14,640 bases of DNA from NCBI GenBank assembly GCA_023390695.1, contig JAEWCJ010000217.1, positions 1-14,640 of the forward strand, written 5' to 3'. This DNA is from Pseudomonadota bacterium (GTDB lineage: Bacteria > Pseudomonadota > Alphaproteobacteria > Rhizobiales > Xanthobacteraceae). This document shows positions 1 to 8,122 of the stretch, one piece after another (the stretch's first letter is position 1; each line of letters opens with the position of its first letter). The notes below the pieces were generated by a model. That model searched no databases and was not told the DNA's origin. It saw only the letters and a program-made list of their open reading frames with translations. Both the position numbers and the translations under genes were made by a program.

Positions 1-49
1 CCCTACACCCAGCTTCTTGTTTCCTCGATTTTGCCGGCGTGAAGAGACG

Positions 50-748
50 ATGAGCGAAATCCTGCGGCTATCGGGCGTCTCGAAGACATTCACCATGCAT
101 CTGCAGGGTGGCATTCGCCTGCCGGTGGTGAACGGTGCCGCCTTCTGCGTGCATCCCGGCGAATGCGTGGTGCTGGCGGGCGCTTCCGGCACCGGCAAGT
201 CGTCGATTTTGAAGATGATCTTCGGCAGCTATCGCTGCGATGACGGCCAGATACTTCTGGGCCATGATGGCCGTGTCACGGACATTGCCGGCGCGGATCC
301 ACGCCGCATCCTTGCGCTGCGACGCAGAGTGGTCGGCTATGTGTCGCAATTCCTGCGAGCCGTACCGCGGGTGCCAACCATCGATATTGTTGCCGGCCCT
401 CTGGAAGCCGACGGTGTCTCGTCCGAGGCTGCTCGTGCGAAGGCCGCAGATATGCTGTCCCGCCTCAATCTCTCCGAGCGGCTCTGGCAGCTGTCGCCTG
501 CGACCTTTTCCGGCGGCGAGCAGCAGCGGGTCAATATCGCGCGTGGATTTTTGCCGGATCGTCCGCTGCTCCTGCTCGACGAGCCGACCGCGTCGCTTGA
601 TGGTATCAATCGCAACATTGTCGTCGATCTGATTAAAAGAAAGAAGGCATCCGGTACGGGCATCGTTGCAATCGTGCATGACGATGACGTCCGTGCCGCC
701 ATTGCCGACACGCTTGTCGACGTTACCGCTTTCCCGAAAGCAACCTGA
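50..748 (+). CDS. phnL: C-P lyase complex ATP-binding protein PhnL
   Basis: ABC-type ATPase of the carbon-phosphorus lyase system. In E. coli, PhnL acts with PhnI, PhnG and PhnH to transfer methylphosphonate onto the ribosyl unit of ATP, and it sits with PhnK on the PhnGHIJ core; it is cytoplasmic and not a transporter ATPase. Seen in the 232-residue product: Walker A GASGTGKSS at 44-52, Q-loop Q100 in the context SQFLRAVPR, ABC signature FSGGEQQR at 153-160, Walker B LLLLDEP at 173-179 and H-loop H210. The opening KTF.MH.Q.G.RLPV and the SQFLR and FSGGEQQRVNIARGF blocks are characteristic of PhnL. The ATG at 50 is chosen because GAAGAG lies just upstream and the resulting length and N-terminus match the family; an in-frame TTG at 17 would add 11 unlikely residues. 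The gene is followed by phnM after 2 bp. Identification is secure. Confidence 0.96.
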   Translation: MSEILRLSGVSKTFTMHLQGGIRLPVVNGAAFCVHPGECVVLAGASGTGKSSILKMIFGSYRCDDGQILLGHDGRVTDIAGADPRRILALRRRVVGYVSQFLRAVPRVPTIDIVAGPLEADGVSSEAARAKAADMLSRLNLSERLWQLSPATFSGGEQQRVNIARGFLPDRPLLLLDEPTASLDGINRNIVVDLIKRKKASGTGIVAIVHDDDVRAAIADTLVDVTAFPKAT

Positions 749-750
749 CC

Positions 751-1908
751 ATGACCGATAATCACAATGCCCTTATCCTGGCCAACGCGCGGATCGTTCT
801 CGCCGATACGGTGATCGAAAACGGCTGGATCGCCATTTCGGGAGACCGTATAGCCGAAATCGGTGAGGGGAGTCCGCTGGAACGGGGTGAAGATATGGCC
901 GGCGATCTGGTGATGCCGAGCTTGGTCGAACTGCATACCGATCATCTCGAAGCACATTATGTGCCGCGTCCGAAGGTCTACTGGAACCCGCTCGCGGCGG
1001 TGGTCTCCTATGACGGGCAGCTCGCGACATGCGGTATCACCACGGTTCTGGATTCGCTAAGAGTCTGGCGAGAGGACACAACCGACAGTGTCGATGGCGA
1101 GGCAATGAAGCTTGCCAATGCCATCGCGGCGGCGCGCGATTCGGGTTTATTGCGGGCGGAGCATTATCTGCATCTGCGCTGCGAAGTTCCGATGCCCGGC
1201 GTGGTCAATGAAGCGGCAACCCTGTTCACCCGGCCCGAGGTACGGTTGGCCTCGCTGATGGATCATACGCCTGGCCAGCGTCAGTTTCGCGATGAGGAAA
1301 AGCTGCGCACCTATTATCGCGGCAAGAATGCAGGCATGAGCGAGACCGAACTCGACAGCATGTTCGCAACACGAATTGAGTATCAAAGGCAGTACGGGCA
1401 GGACAATCATCGCGCGCTGGTCAAGCTGGCCCAGCGGCAGGCGACACCGCTTGCCAGCCACGACGACACGACTCTTAAGCATGTCGAACAGGCCTTCGAC
1501 GATGGTGTTTCGATTGCCGAGTTTCCGACGACGCTGGAGGCGGCCGGGGCCCTGCACGAGGCCGGCATTCGCGTCATGATGGGTGCTCCCAATCTGGTGC
1601 GCGGCGGATCGCATTCCGGTAATATCGCCACCGCCGATCTGGCCGAGGCTGATATGCTGGATATCCTGTCGTCCGACTATGTTCCGTCGAGCCTGCTCGC
1701 GGCCGCGATTGCGATGCCGAAACTCATTGCCGGCATTGACCTGCCCAAGGCGATTCGCACTGTCACCAAGACACCGGCCGAAGCGGTGGGATTCGTTGAT
1801 CGCGGCGAGATCGCCGCCGGCAAGCGCGCCGATCTTATTCGTGTGCATGTCGCGCATGATGTTCCTGCGGTACGCTCGGTCTGGCGAGCGGGAAGGCGGG
1901 TCGCGTGA
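751..1908 (+). CDS. phnM: Alpha-D-ribose 1-methylphosphonate 5-triphosphate diphosphatase PhnM
   Basis: Amidohydrolase-superfamily enzyme that removes pyrophosphate from alpha-D-ribose 1-methylphosphonate 5-triphosphate, giving the 5-phosphate substrate of the radical enzyme PhnJ. The 385-residue length is usual for PhnM. Visible landmarks: an N-terminal composite-barrel strand region (about 1-55), the PhnM-type metal motif ELHTDHLE at 60-67, HLRCE at 141-145, DHTPGQRQF at 171-179, ASHDDTT at 235-241, EFPTT at 257-261, GAPNLVRGGSHSGN at 278-291 and SSDYVPSSLL at 307-316. These His and Asp residues are the expected metal ligands of the fold. The ATG lies 2 bp after the phnL stop, and the last codons overlap the phnN start (GTGA), so it is translated as part of the phn operon. 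Nothing looks damaged. Confidence 0.96.
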   Translation: MTDNHNALILANARIVLADTVIENGWIAISGDRIAEIGEGSPLERGEDMAGDLVMPSLVELHTDHLEAHYVPRPKVYWNPLAAVVSYDGQLATCGITTVLDSLRVWREDTTDSVDGEAMKLANAIAAARDSGLLRAEHYLHLRCEVPMPGVVNEAATLFTRPEVRLASLMDHTPGQRQFRDEEKLRTYYRGKNAGMSETELDSMFATRIEYQRQYGQDNHRALVKLAQRQATPLASHDDTTLKHVEQAFDDGVSIAEFPTTLEAAGALHEAGIRVMMGAPNLVRGGSHSGNIATADLAEADMLDILSSDYVPSSLLAAAIAMPKLIAGIDLPKAIRTVTKTPAEAVGFVDRGEIAAGKRADLIRVHVAHDVPAVRSVWRAGRRVA

Positions 1909-2510
1909 GCCTGCCTCATCCAAGCCAGCCTGCTTGGCAGGCCCCGATCGGCCCCGGCGTGCTGGTCGCTGTTTGTGGCCCGAGCGGGGCCGGCAAGGAT
2001 TCGCTGCTGCGGCGGGTCCAGGAGACGAACAACAATATGGCGCGCATCGTGTTCCCGCGGCGCATCGTGACACGGCCGGTATCTGCCTTTGAAGACCACG
2101 ACACTGCAAGTGCCGAAGACTTCGATCGAACGCTGGCGAGCGGTGGGTTTGCTTTCTGGTGGGATGCGCATGGCCTGAAATACGGGCTTGCGGCAGCGAT
2201 TGACGATGATATCCGGGCCGGGCGCTGCGTCGTCTGTAATGTGTCTCGCACAATCGTTCCTGAACTGCGCAGCCGCTATGCGCGCGTGGTGGCGGTCCTG
2301 ATCACGGCTCCGCAGGAGATTCTGGCGGCGCGGCTTGCCGCCCGCGCTCGCGCGACCGACGGCGATCTGCCCGAGCGCCTGGCGCGTTCGGCCAAGGTGA
2401 GCGGGCATTTCGAAGCCGACATTGTGATCGACAATACCGGTGCGATCGACGACGGCACGCGCAGGTTGCAGAATGTCATCGAAAGCCAGTTCACCAGCAT
2501 TTGGTTCTAG
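1905..2510 (+). CDS. phnN: Ribose 1,5-bisphosphate phosphokinase PhnN
   Basis: Phosphorylates ribose 1,5-bisphosphate with ATP to give PRPP, the last step that returns the C-P lyase ribosyl product to nucleotide metabolism. The 201-residue product has a guanylate-kinase-like P-loop fold: Walker A GPSGAGKDS at 25-33, RRIVTRP at 52-58 and FAFWWDAHGLKYG at 82-94 (substrate-side segment typical of PhnN), an N-x-S segment (CNVSR) before the parallel strand AVLITAP, and a lid-like region RLAARAR near 144-150. The GTG start overlaps the phnM stop in a 4-bp GTGA junction, implying translational coupling. The first 17 or so residues (Pro/Gln-rich) precede the conserved fold and are probably dispensable; no better internal start is seen. 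Assignment is firm from motifs and position. Confidence 0.94.
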   Translation: MSLPHPSQPAWQAPIGPGVLVAVCGPSGAGKDSLLRRVQETNNNMARIVFPRRIVTRPVSAFEDHDTASAEDFDRTLASGGFAFWWDAHGLKYGLAAAIDDDIRAGRCVVCNVSRTIVPELRSRYARVVAVLITAPQEILAARLAARARATDGDLPERLARSAKVSGHFEADIVIDNTGAIDDGTRRLQNVIESQFTSIWF

Positions 2511-2522
2511 CTTACTAGTCCG

Positions 2523-3224
2523 ATGCAGCGTCCGTCGCCCCGTTACGCCATCTATTTTACGCCGCCTGCGTTCTCTCCGCTTGCGCGTTTCGGAGCGGCT
2601 GTCCTCGGCTACGATGCGTCACTCCGCGCGGATGTTGCTCCCATCGCCTTGAAGGACATTGCTGCGGCGGAACTGGCGGCAGCCACGGCGGCGCCGCAAA
2701 AATACGGGTTTCACGCAACTGTGGTGGCGCCGTTCCACCTGAAGAATGGCACCGAAAATCAGCTGATAGACGCCCTGGAGCGCTTCTGCACCCAGGCCGA
2801 GCCCGCTTCCTTGGGGCCGCTGCAAGTGAGCATGCTCGGCGAGTTTATTGCCCTGACCCCGATGGCAGCCGTCCCTGAGCTAGATAGGCTGGCACGCCGC
2901 GCCGTCGAATTTTTCGATGTTTTTCGCGGGACGCTTCCGGAAGATATCAGCCGGCGTGACAATGGCTGTTTGTCGCCGCGTCAGTGGGAAAATCTGGCTC
3001 GCTGGGGCTATCCATATATTTTCGAGGACTTTCGTTTTCACATGTCGCTCACCGGTCCGCTGCCGGCCGCTGACAGGGAGCGCTTCCTGAGGGCTCTGAC
3101 CGAAGCAGCGCATCCCACGATTGATACTGCCTATGACATCGATGCCCTGACGCTGGTCCGGCAGACCGAACCAGCGTCAAAATTCGAGATACTGAGCCGC
3201 TGCGCAATAGGCGTTCGTGCCTAG
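2523..3224 (+). CDS. DUF1045 phosphonate-metabolism protein, 2H-phosphoesterase-like
   Basis: A 233-residue protein of the DUF1045 family, which is commonly found next to phnM and phnN in alphaproteobacteria. It carries two H-x-[ST] motifs, H64-A-T66 in KYGFHATVVAPF and H173-M-S175 in FRFHMSLTGPL. These are the paired catalytic motifs of 2H phosphoesterases, which act on cyclic phosphodiesters. In the C-P lyase pathway PhnJ releases 5-phosphoribosyl 1,2-cyclic phosphate, opened in E. coli by the unrelated metallo-enzyme PhnP. No phnP is visible here, so this protein may supply that step; this is inference. It starts 12 bp after phnN with no clear Shine-Dalgarno, so it is probably expressed as the last gene of the operon. 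The ORF is intact. Confidence 0.88.
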   Translation: MQRPSPRYAIYFTPPAFSPLARFGAAVLGYDASLRADVAPIALKDIAAAELAAATAAPQKYGFHATVVAPFHLKNGTENQLIDALERFCTQAEPASLGPLQVSMLGEFIALTPMAAVPELDRLARRAVEFFDVFRGTLPEDISRRDNGCLSPRQWENLARWGYPYIFEDFRFHMSLTGPLPAADRERFLRALTEAAHPTIDTAYDIDALTLVRQTEPASKFEILSRCAIGVRA

Positions 3225-3392
3225 CTATCATCCCGCCGTCGCAAATTCGGTGAGGCAACGTCAAAGGCGCTGGCGGCAGATCGGGCCTTCCTCTCGGCCT
3301 TGATGAACCGTCGAGCGGTATGGTTTGTGTGGTCGGATGATGTCACGGGACAGGGCCGGGGGTATTGTCCAATCGAAAGAGAACTGAAGCTG

Positions 3393-5009
3393 CTATCGCG
3401 CTTGGCTGATAAAGCTAGCGGCCTTCTCGGCAATCATGATGACCGCTGCGTTGATATTGCCTCCGATCAGATCCGGCATGACCGAGGCGTCGACGACGCG
3501 CAGATTATCGATGTCCCTGACCCGAAGATACTGATCTACGACCGCGTCCGTGTCGCTTGCTACGCCCATGCGGCAGGTTCCCAAAGGATGACGGACCGTG
3601 CCTGCGGTCGCGCGAATATGCGCTTCGATATCGTCGTCGCTTGGGCTTGAGGGCAGGCTGTCGATTTGCGCAGTGACGAACCGCTGCACGCATGCCTGGG
3701 ACGTCAGTTGTCGTACCAGATTGACCCCTTTGCGCAGTATCTTCCGGTCTGCCTCGTCTTGCAGAAAAGCCTGCATAATGCGCGGTGGATCGAAGGGGTT
3801 CGCCGTTCTGAGGCCGATGGTACCGCGGCTGCGCGGTCTCAGCAGCACGGCGCGGCAGGCAAATCCGTCATCAAAGGCAGGCCGGAATGGCGACAGATAG
3901 GGCCAGCTTTTTGCCGGGGTTGCGCGGAAAAGCAACTGGATATCCGGCTTTGACAAGGCGGGGTCGGTCTTGAGGAAGGCGGTCCAGCCGCTGGGCAGGT
4001 CGGATGCAAAGCCGCGGCCTGCGAAATAGGCTGCGCCGACGGCTATGCCGATGCGGTCGATCCGCATCGCTGTCCGGAACGGGCTGGACGGAACGCGTTG
4101 GTATTCGAAGCCAGCCTGGACGTGATCCTGAAGATTCTGCCCGACTGCCGGATTCTCGCTGACGACCGCAATCCCGTGGTACTTCAAAATGGCCGGATCG
4201 CCGATTCCCGATAGCATTAAGAGCTGCGGGGTTTGAATGGCGCCCGCGGCCATAATGACTTCACGTTCGGCGAAGGCATGATGGGTCTGACCACGCCTCA
4301 CATATTCAACTCCGATTGCGCGTCTGTTTTGAAATAGAATTCTTGTGACATGCGCATGGGTCACCACACGAAGATTGTCTCGCTGCAGCGCCGGCTTCAA
4401 ATAGGCGATTGCTGCGCTGCAGCGCCGTCCGTCGACCATCGTCGACTGCAGCCGCGAAAAACCTTCCTGTTCGGCGCCGTTATAGTCAGCGGTATGCGGA
4501 AAGCTTAGTGCGGATGTGGCTTGGAAGAACGCATCAGACAGGGGGTCCTCATAGCGGGACCGGACGGTCGCGAGAGGTCCGCTTGAACCACGGTAGGCAT
4601 CCGCGCCTCCCTCCCAGCTTTCTGCTTTCTTGAAATAGGGAAGCACGCTTTCGTAAGACCATCGATCCAGGCCGGCTGCTGCCCAGCGATCATAGTCTTC
4701 ACGATGACCTCGCACATAGACCATGGCGTTGATGGACGACGACCCACCGATTACTTTGCCCCGTTCACAAGGTAGAACACGCTTGTTCAAGCCATCAATC
4801 GGATCGGTGCAGAACATCCAGTCGTTGCGGCGCTCTTCAAGCAACTTTCCATATCCAAGCGGGATATGAATCCAAGGGTCGTAGTCCCAGCCGCCGGCCT
4901 CAAGAACCAGTGTCTTTTCATTGCGGTCCTCCGTCAGGCGGCTAGCCAGCGTGCAACCGGCAGAGCCGGCGCCCACGACGATGTAATCGGTGAATGTCTT
5001 TCGGCTCAT
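3393..5009 (-). CDS. GMC-family FAD-dependent oxidoreductase (choline dehydrogenase-like)
   Basis: FAD-dependent alcohol dehydrogenase or oxidase of the glucose-methanol-choline family, 538 residues, the usual length. Seen: N-terminal FAD-binding VVGAGSAGC at 11-19 with LVLEAG at 34-39, the GMC signature-1 region GKVIGGSSSINAMVYVRG at 84-101, the signature-2 region GAIQTPQLLMLSGIG at 256-270, and the C-terminal HPLGTCRMG at 474-482 with catalytic base H474, followed by the GGNINAA segment (N518/N520) near 516-522. No secretion signal is present, so a cytoplasmic enzyme is expected. The start is set by the ATG at 5009, preceded by GGAGG (plus-strand CCTCC at 5015-5019) with 5-nt spacing; the open frame continues 108 codons further upstream without family similarity. 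It is convergent with the phn operon and divergent from the ABC operon. The substrate is not predictable; an alcohol or aldehyde in the same catabolic route as its neighbours is plausible. Confidence 0.93.
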   Translation of the reverse strand: MSRKTFTDYIVVGAGSAGCTLASRLTEDRNEKTLVLEAGGWDYDPWIHIPLGYGKLLEERRNDWMFCTDPIDGLNKRVLPCERGKVIGGSSSINAMVYVRGHREDYDRWAAAGLDRWSYESVLPYFKKAESWEGGADAYRGSSGPLATVRSRYEDPLSDAFFQATSALSFPHTADYNGAEQEGFSRLQSTMVDGRRCSAAIAYLKPALQRDNLRVVTHAHVTRILFQNRRAIGVEYVRRGQTHHAFAEREVIMAAGAIQTPQLLMLSGIGDPAILKYHGIAVVSENPAVGQNLQDHVQAGFEYQRVPSSPFRTAMRIDRIGIAVGAAYFAGRGFASDLPSGWTAFLKTDPALSKPDIQLLFRATPAKSWPYLSPFRPAFDDGFACRAVLLRPRSRGTIGLRTANPFDPPRIMQAFLQDEADRKILRKGVNLVRQLTSQACVQRFVTAQIDSLPSSPSDDDIEAHIRATAGTVRHPLGTCRMGVASDTDAVVDQYLRVRDIDNLRVVDASVMPDLIGGNINAAVIMIAEKAASFISQAR

Positions 5010-5255
5010 GCGCGCCTCCAAACGCTCTGTGCGAACCGGAGAGCGACGTGCGGCAAATGCTGTGCCATCGCGGCGGATGCGGCGCCGGATCGCCGGTCTG
5101 TCGTACGGAACGTCTTGCGGCATGTGTCGGGCAGCAAGAGCACTGACGACCGATGCGCGTGTGCGCAGGGCATGCAACCGGGCTGTTGATCGACGATTTC
5201 CAAATCGAATGTATTGAAGGGCGAACGGGCAAGCATTCGTTGTCGCTTCCTTTTT

Positions 5256-5280
5256 GTTGCGCCGCATAAAAAAGCATCCA
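5256..5280 (-). promoter_or_regulatory. Conserved 25-bp block shared with the marR upstream region (copy 1)
   Basis: Aligned without gaps to 13416-13440 this segment is identical at 18 of 25 positions; the core reads AGCATC on the plus strand (GATGCT on the minus strand) followed by T/C-A. Each copy ends about 40 bp before the TTGACA of the rightward promoter and lies upstream of the leftward gene (GMC oxidoreductase here). It could be a regulator site or part of the leftward promoters. No copy aligns at the matching place before the TRAP operon, which has no divergent partner. The function is inferred only from conservation. Confidence 0.4.
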
Positions 5281-5319
5281 TGTGCGGCACAAATGATCAG
5301 GAGCTCAAAACATATACGC

Positions 5320-5347
5320 TTGACAGGCTGCAAAATGAATACAGAAT
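5320..5347 (+). promoter_or_regulatory. Predicted sigma-70 promoter of the ABC importer operon
   Basis: TTGACA at 5320-5325 is a perfect -35 hexamer; 16 bp later CAGAAT at 5342-5347 can serve as -10. The same TTGACAG-N15-CARAAT arrangement recurs at 9789 and 13482. The -10 lies inside the operator box 5335-5355, the position expected for repression by blocking RNA polymerase. Transcription would start near 5354, leaving a leader of roughly 155 nt. Confidence 0.62.
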
Positions 5348-5355
5348 GTAGCTAC
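5335..5355 (+). promoter_or_regulatory. Putative MarR operator box 1 (ABC operon)
   Basis: This 21-bp box matches the perfect palindrome at 13497-13517 at 16 of 21 positions. The right half (TGTAGCTA) is nearly intact and the left half is degenerate. It begins exactly 15 bp after the first base of the -35 hexamer, as do the other two copies, and it covers the -10. The constant phase argues for a real site. Binding by the MarR protein encoded at 12752-13375 is inference. Confidence 0.58.
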
Positions 5356-5436
5356 TAAATGAATATAAATGACAGGCGCTACGACGCCGCGAGATGGGCA
5401 AAATCGAACACGTGAGCGTTTCTTTGATGTTGCTGT

Positions 5437-5456
5437 CGCGCACGGTTCGGTGCGCG
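5437..5456 (+). other. GC-rich hairpin in the ABC operon leader
   Basis: CGCGCAC and GTGCGCG form a perfect 7-bp stem around a 6-nt loop (GGTTCG), about 55 nt before the ATG of the binding-protein gene. No U tract follows, so it is not an intrinsic terminator. It may simply stabilise the leader; no known riboswitch class is recognised. Confidence 0.4.
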
Positions 5457-5511
5457 CCAAGGGAAACACGTCGTCGCCGCGCTGAGAGGCTTTGACAGAA
5501 GGGAAACAAGC

Positions 5512-6549
5512 ATGCACTCGGGGATATCGCGCCGAACATTGTTGCAGGCCGGAGGTGCTATCGTTGCCTCAGCAGGCGTTTTTTCGCCAGCTGTCCTGCG
5601 TGCGCAAGTGCCGATAATCCGCTATGCGACGGGGGGCGCAATTGCGCCCAATGAAATCGAGACGCTGTTCTTCACGGATTTCTTCAAGAAGAATGTGCTG
5701 AAGCGCTACGGTAAAGAATACAATTTGCAAGTCACATTCACGCGCGGCACGCCTGAGGCGGCCTCGTTGATGGCGGCGGGGCAGGTCGATTTCGCTTGCC
5801 TTTCGTTCCCGATCTTTGCCGCCTCGGTGCTCAAGAATGCGATCCCGGGCGGCATGTCGATTGTGGCGGACATCTTCCAGGACGGGCACAAAGGTTATGC
5901 CTCAAACTCGTTCTTCGTTCTCGAGGATGGACCCAAGACGGTCAAGGACCTAAAGGGCAAGAGAATTGCCGTCAATGCGTTTGGTTCGGCCGTCGATCTT
6001 GAACTGCGTGTCGTCCTGAAAAAGAACGGAATGGACCCGCGCAAGGACGTACAGATCGTCGAGGTCTCCTTTCCCAATATGGGACCGGCGTTGCGTGAGA
6101 AGCGTGTGGATTGCGCCGTCATGGTGCTGCCTTTCATGGCAGCGGAGCAGAACAAGGGCGGAATCCGCGAAATATTCAATGGAAGCGATGCCTTCCCCAC
6201 ATTCTCGGTCGTATTCAAGGCGGCTCGAAATGAATTCCTGAAGACACAGCCGGCGCTCATGAAGGCTTGGCTCGCGGATTATGTAGATGCGCTGCACTGG
6301 CTTTACACGCCGGAGAACCGGTCGAAGGCGGTTGAGGTGATGGCCGAGTTCGCAAAGTCACCGGTGGACCTGGTGAACAGCTACTTCATCACGCCGCGCG
6401 ACTACTATCGCGATCGCAATGCCTGTGTCGCCGCCAAGAATCTGCAGGCCCCCATTGATGCGATGGTGCAAGAAGGGCTGCTGCCGGAGCGTGTGGATAT
6501 GGGCAAGTTTATCGATACGTCATTCCTGCCTCATCCATGCACGGCATGA
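5512..6549 (+). CDS. ABC transporter substrate-binding protein, NMT1/SsuA/TauA-like
   Basis: Periplasmic binding protein of a nitrate/sulfonate/taurine-type ABC importer, 345 residues. The N-terminus carries a twin-arginine-like signal, SRRTLLQ at 6-12 followed by a hydrophobic stretch (about 13-28), with likely cleavage after A31 (VLRA-Q). The mature part begins as a beta strand (IIRYATGG) and contains the features of the NMT1/THI5-like fold: an ASLMAAGQVDFACLSFP segment typical of the ligand-cleft hinge, VKDLKGKRIAVNAFGSAVDLELR around 143-165, and a C-terminal helical region. The start at 5512 has AAGGGA 7 nt upstream. It is the first gene of a five-gene operon; the ATPase gene overlaps its end. 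The ligand is unknown; these families also bind aromatic acids, amides and pyrimidine precursors, so taurine or sulfonate should not be assumed. Confidence 0.88.
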   Translation: MHSGISRRTLLQAGGAIVASAGVFSPAVLRAQVPIIRYATGGAIAPNEIETLFFTDFFKKNVLKRYGKEYNLQVTFTRGTPEAASLMAAGQVDFACLSFPIFAASVLKNAIPGGMSIVADIFQDGHKGYASNSFFVLEDGPKTVKDLKGKRIAVNAFGSAVDLELRVVLKKNGMDPRKDVQIVEVSFPNMGPALREKRVDCAVMVLPFMAAEQNKGGIREIFNGSDAFPTFSVVFKAARNEFLKTQPALMKAWLADYVDALHWLYTPENRSKAVEVMAEFAKSPVDLVNSYFITPRDYYRDRNACVAAKNLQAPIDAMVQEGLLPERVDMGKFIDTSFLPHPCTA

Positions 6550-7340
6550 GGCCGCATAAGATCGCTGTCGAATCGTTATCGAAATGCTTCGACAGCGATA
6601 CCGGTGAAGTGCTGGCGCTCGACGATATCAACATGGCGATTGAGACGGGCGAATTCGTCTCGATCGTGGGTCCTTCCGGCTGTGGCAAGAGCACGCTCCT
6701 CTACATGCTGGGCGGATTTATCCAGCCCACCAAGGGGCGATTGCTTGCAGACGGTGTGCCGATCACGAATCCCGGCGTCGATCGCGGTGTGGTCTTTCAG
6801 GATTATGCGCTGTTTCCTTGGCTGACAGTGTACGAGAACATCGCTTACGGTCTGCAGATGAAAGGCCTGCCAGTTTCCGAGCAGCGCGAAACCGTTGCCC
6901 GCTATATCGAGTTGATCGGTCTCAGCGGATTCGAGCATCGGTTTCCGCGGGAACTGTCCGGGGGCATGAAGCAGCGCGTGGCGCTCGCGCGCACATTCGC
7001 TTGCGGGCCCGATATTTTGCTTCTGGATGAGCCGTTCGGGGCGCTCGACTCGCAAACGCGCGAGATCATGCAGGACGAGTTACTCCGCCTGTGGCGAACC
7101 TCGGGCAAGACCATCCTGATGGTCACGCACGACGTGCAGGAGGCGGTCTATCTGTCCACCAAGGTCTGCGTGATGTCGAAGCGGCCTGGTCGCGTCGTTC
7201 GGGAATTTCCGGTTGCGCTCGACCATTCAGGCGATCGTGAATCGGTCGTTCTGTCGCGGGCCTATACGGAGCTTTATAACGAAGTTTGGCTGGCGGTACG
7301 CAAGGAAGTCCTGGTTCCGGCTGGAGCGGAATCCCGATGA
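6546..7340 (+). CDS. ABC transporter ATP-binding protein, SsuB/TauB-like
   Basis: Nucleotide-binding subunit that energises import by the neighbouring permeases, 264 residues from the chosen start. Seen: Walker A GPSGCGKST at 42-50, Q-loop Q85 in VVFQDYALFPW, ABC signature LSGGMKQR at 137-144, Walker B LLLDEP at 158-163 and the switch His in VTHDVQEAVYL at H195. The FQDYALFPWLTVYENI and HDVQEAVYLS segments are typical of the nitrate/taurine/sulfonate importer ATPases. The ATG at 6546 overlaps the preceding stop as ATGA, favouring translational coupling; an alternative ATG at 6537 adds three residues. The 3' end overlaps the next gene by another ATGA. No defects are seen. Confidence 0.92.
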   Translation: MRPHKIAVESLSKCFDSDTGEVLALDDINMAIETGEFVSIVGPSGCGKSTLLYMLGGFIQPTKGRLLADGVPITNPGVDRGVVFQDYALFPWLTVYENIAYGLQMKGLPVSEQRETVARYIELIGLSGFEHRFPRELSGGMKQRVALARTFACGPDILLLDEPFGALDSQTREIMQDELLRLWRTSGKTILMVTHDVQEAVYLSTKVCVMSKRPGRVVREFPVALDHSGDRESVVLSRAYTELYNEVWLAVRKEVLVPAGAESR

Positions 7341-8122
7341 AGGCGCGGCCGGTCCAATGTGCGGCGACCATTGCCAACCGGGTGGGGCCGATCCTGATCT
7401 TTATGGGAGCGTGGCAGGCCTTCACCATGCTGGGTCTGACCGACCCCGCGTTTTTGCCCGGTCTTGGCGCGATAGGAGACGCTTTGCTCAATCTCCTGGG
7501 CAGCCGCGAGCTCTTCATCAATTTGGGCGTATCGTTGCTGACCGGCATGTCCGGACTTGTGCTTGGAATACTCATCGGCGTGCCGCTCGGCATGCTGATG
7601 GCACTTTCGAAGCTGGCCGACGGATTTTTCGGCCCGATTGTGAAAGCAACCTATTCGCTGCCCAAATCCGCGCTAATTCCGCTTTTCGTGCTTTGGTTCG
7701 GCGTGGGCGGAATGACAAATATTCTTGCCGTGACGCTGACCGCGATTCTTCCGATCGTGATCTATACCTATCACGGCGTTCACAGCGTCCCCCATATCTT
7801 CGTATGGAGCGCGAAATCGCTCGGGACGCCAAACTGGAAAATGCTGGTCCGCATCCTACTGCCTGCATCTTCCCATGCCATTCTGACAGGCATTCGCATC
7901 GCGCTCGGGTTCTCGTTCATCATCACGATCGCTGCCGAGATGATCGTGTCGAATTACGGCATCGGAAAATTGATGTTCCAATACGGGGATAGCGGTGCCT
8001 ACAATTATATGTTTGCGGCAATCGTCGCAGTTGTGATCGTCGCCTATCTCGCGGATGTAAGCTTGATGGCGCTCACGGACTACATTCTGCGCTGGCAAGA
8101 TCCGGTGGAGAAGCATGGCTAG
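7337..8122 (+). CDS. ABC transporter permease 1, SsuC/TauC-like
   Basis: Inner-membrane permease of the importer, 261 residues, with about six hydrophobic segments (roughly 13-34, 62-90, 105-122, 126-147, 181-205 and 226-248). The EAA-loop consensus that docks onto the ATPase is visible at 159-178 (AKSLGTPNWKMLVRILLPAS), with the A-x-x-L/M-G-x(9-12)-LP pattern of binding-protein-dependent permeases. The ATG at 7337 overlaps the ATPase stop as ATGA; the reading frame is open further upstream but there it lies within the ATPase gene. It overlaps the next permease gene by 8 bp. Two different permeases here imply a heterodimeric channel, whereas the classical Ssu and Tau systems have a single permease gene. 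Confidence 0.9.
   Translation: MKARPVQCAATIANRVGPILIFMGAWQAFTMLGLTDPAFLPGLGAIGDALLNLLGSRELFINLGVSLLTGMSGLVLGILIGVPLGMLMALSKLADGFFGPIVKATYSLPKSALIPLFVLWFGVGGMTNILAVTLTAILPIVIYTYHGVHSVPHIFVWSAKSLGTPNWKMLVRILLPASSHAILTGIRIALGFSFIITIAAEMIVSNYGIGKLMFQYGDSGAYNYMFAAIVAVVIVAYLADVSLMALTDYILRWQDPVEKHG

Larger units (their letters stand above)
5010..5511. other. Divergent intergenic region between the GMC gene and the ABC operon
   Basis: About 500 bp without a convincing gene. It holds the GMC Shine-Dalgarno next to 5009, a conserved block at 5256-5280 that recurs upstream of the MarR gene, the promoter and operator box of the ABC operon at 5320-5355, an A/T-rich stretch after the box, and a GC-rich hairpin at 5437-5456 in the ABC leader. 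Open frames inside it (for example the N-terminal extension of the GMC frame) have arginine-rich, low-information translations and no recognisable domain. Confidence 0.6.

Noticed and set aside
3225..3392. Terminator between the convergent phn operon and GMC gene
   Set aside because: Only a 4-bp GGCC pairing near 3284-3299 was found, with no T run, too weak to call.
3300..3650. Plus-strand open frame antisense to the GMC C-terminus
   Set aside because: It overlaps strongly conserved GMC coding sequence, and its own translation matches nothing I recognise.
5010..5333. N-terminal extension of the GMC reading frame by 108 codons
   Set aside because: The translation is arginine-rich with no family similarity, whereas the ATG at 5009 has GGAGG at ideal spacing and gives the usual GMC start before the FAD motif.
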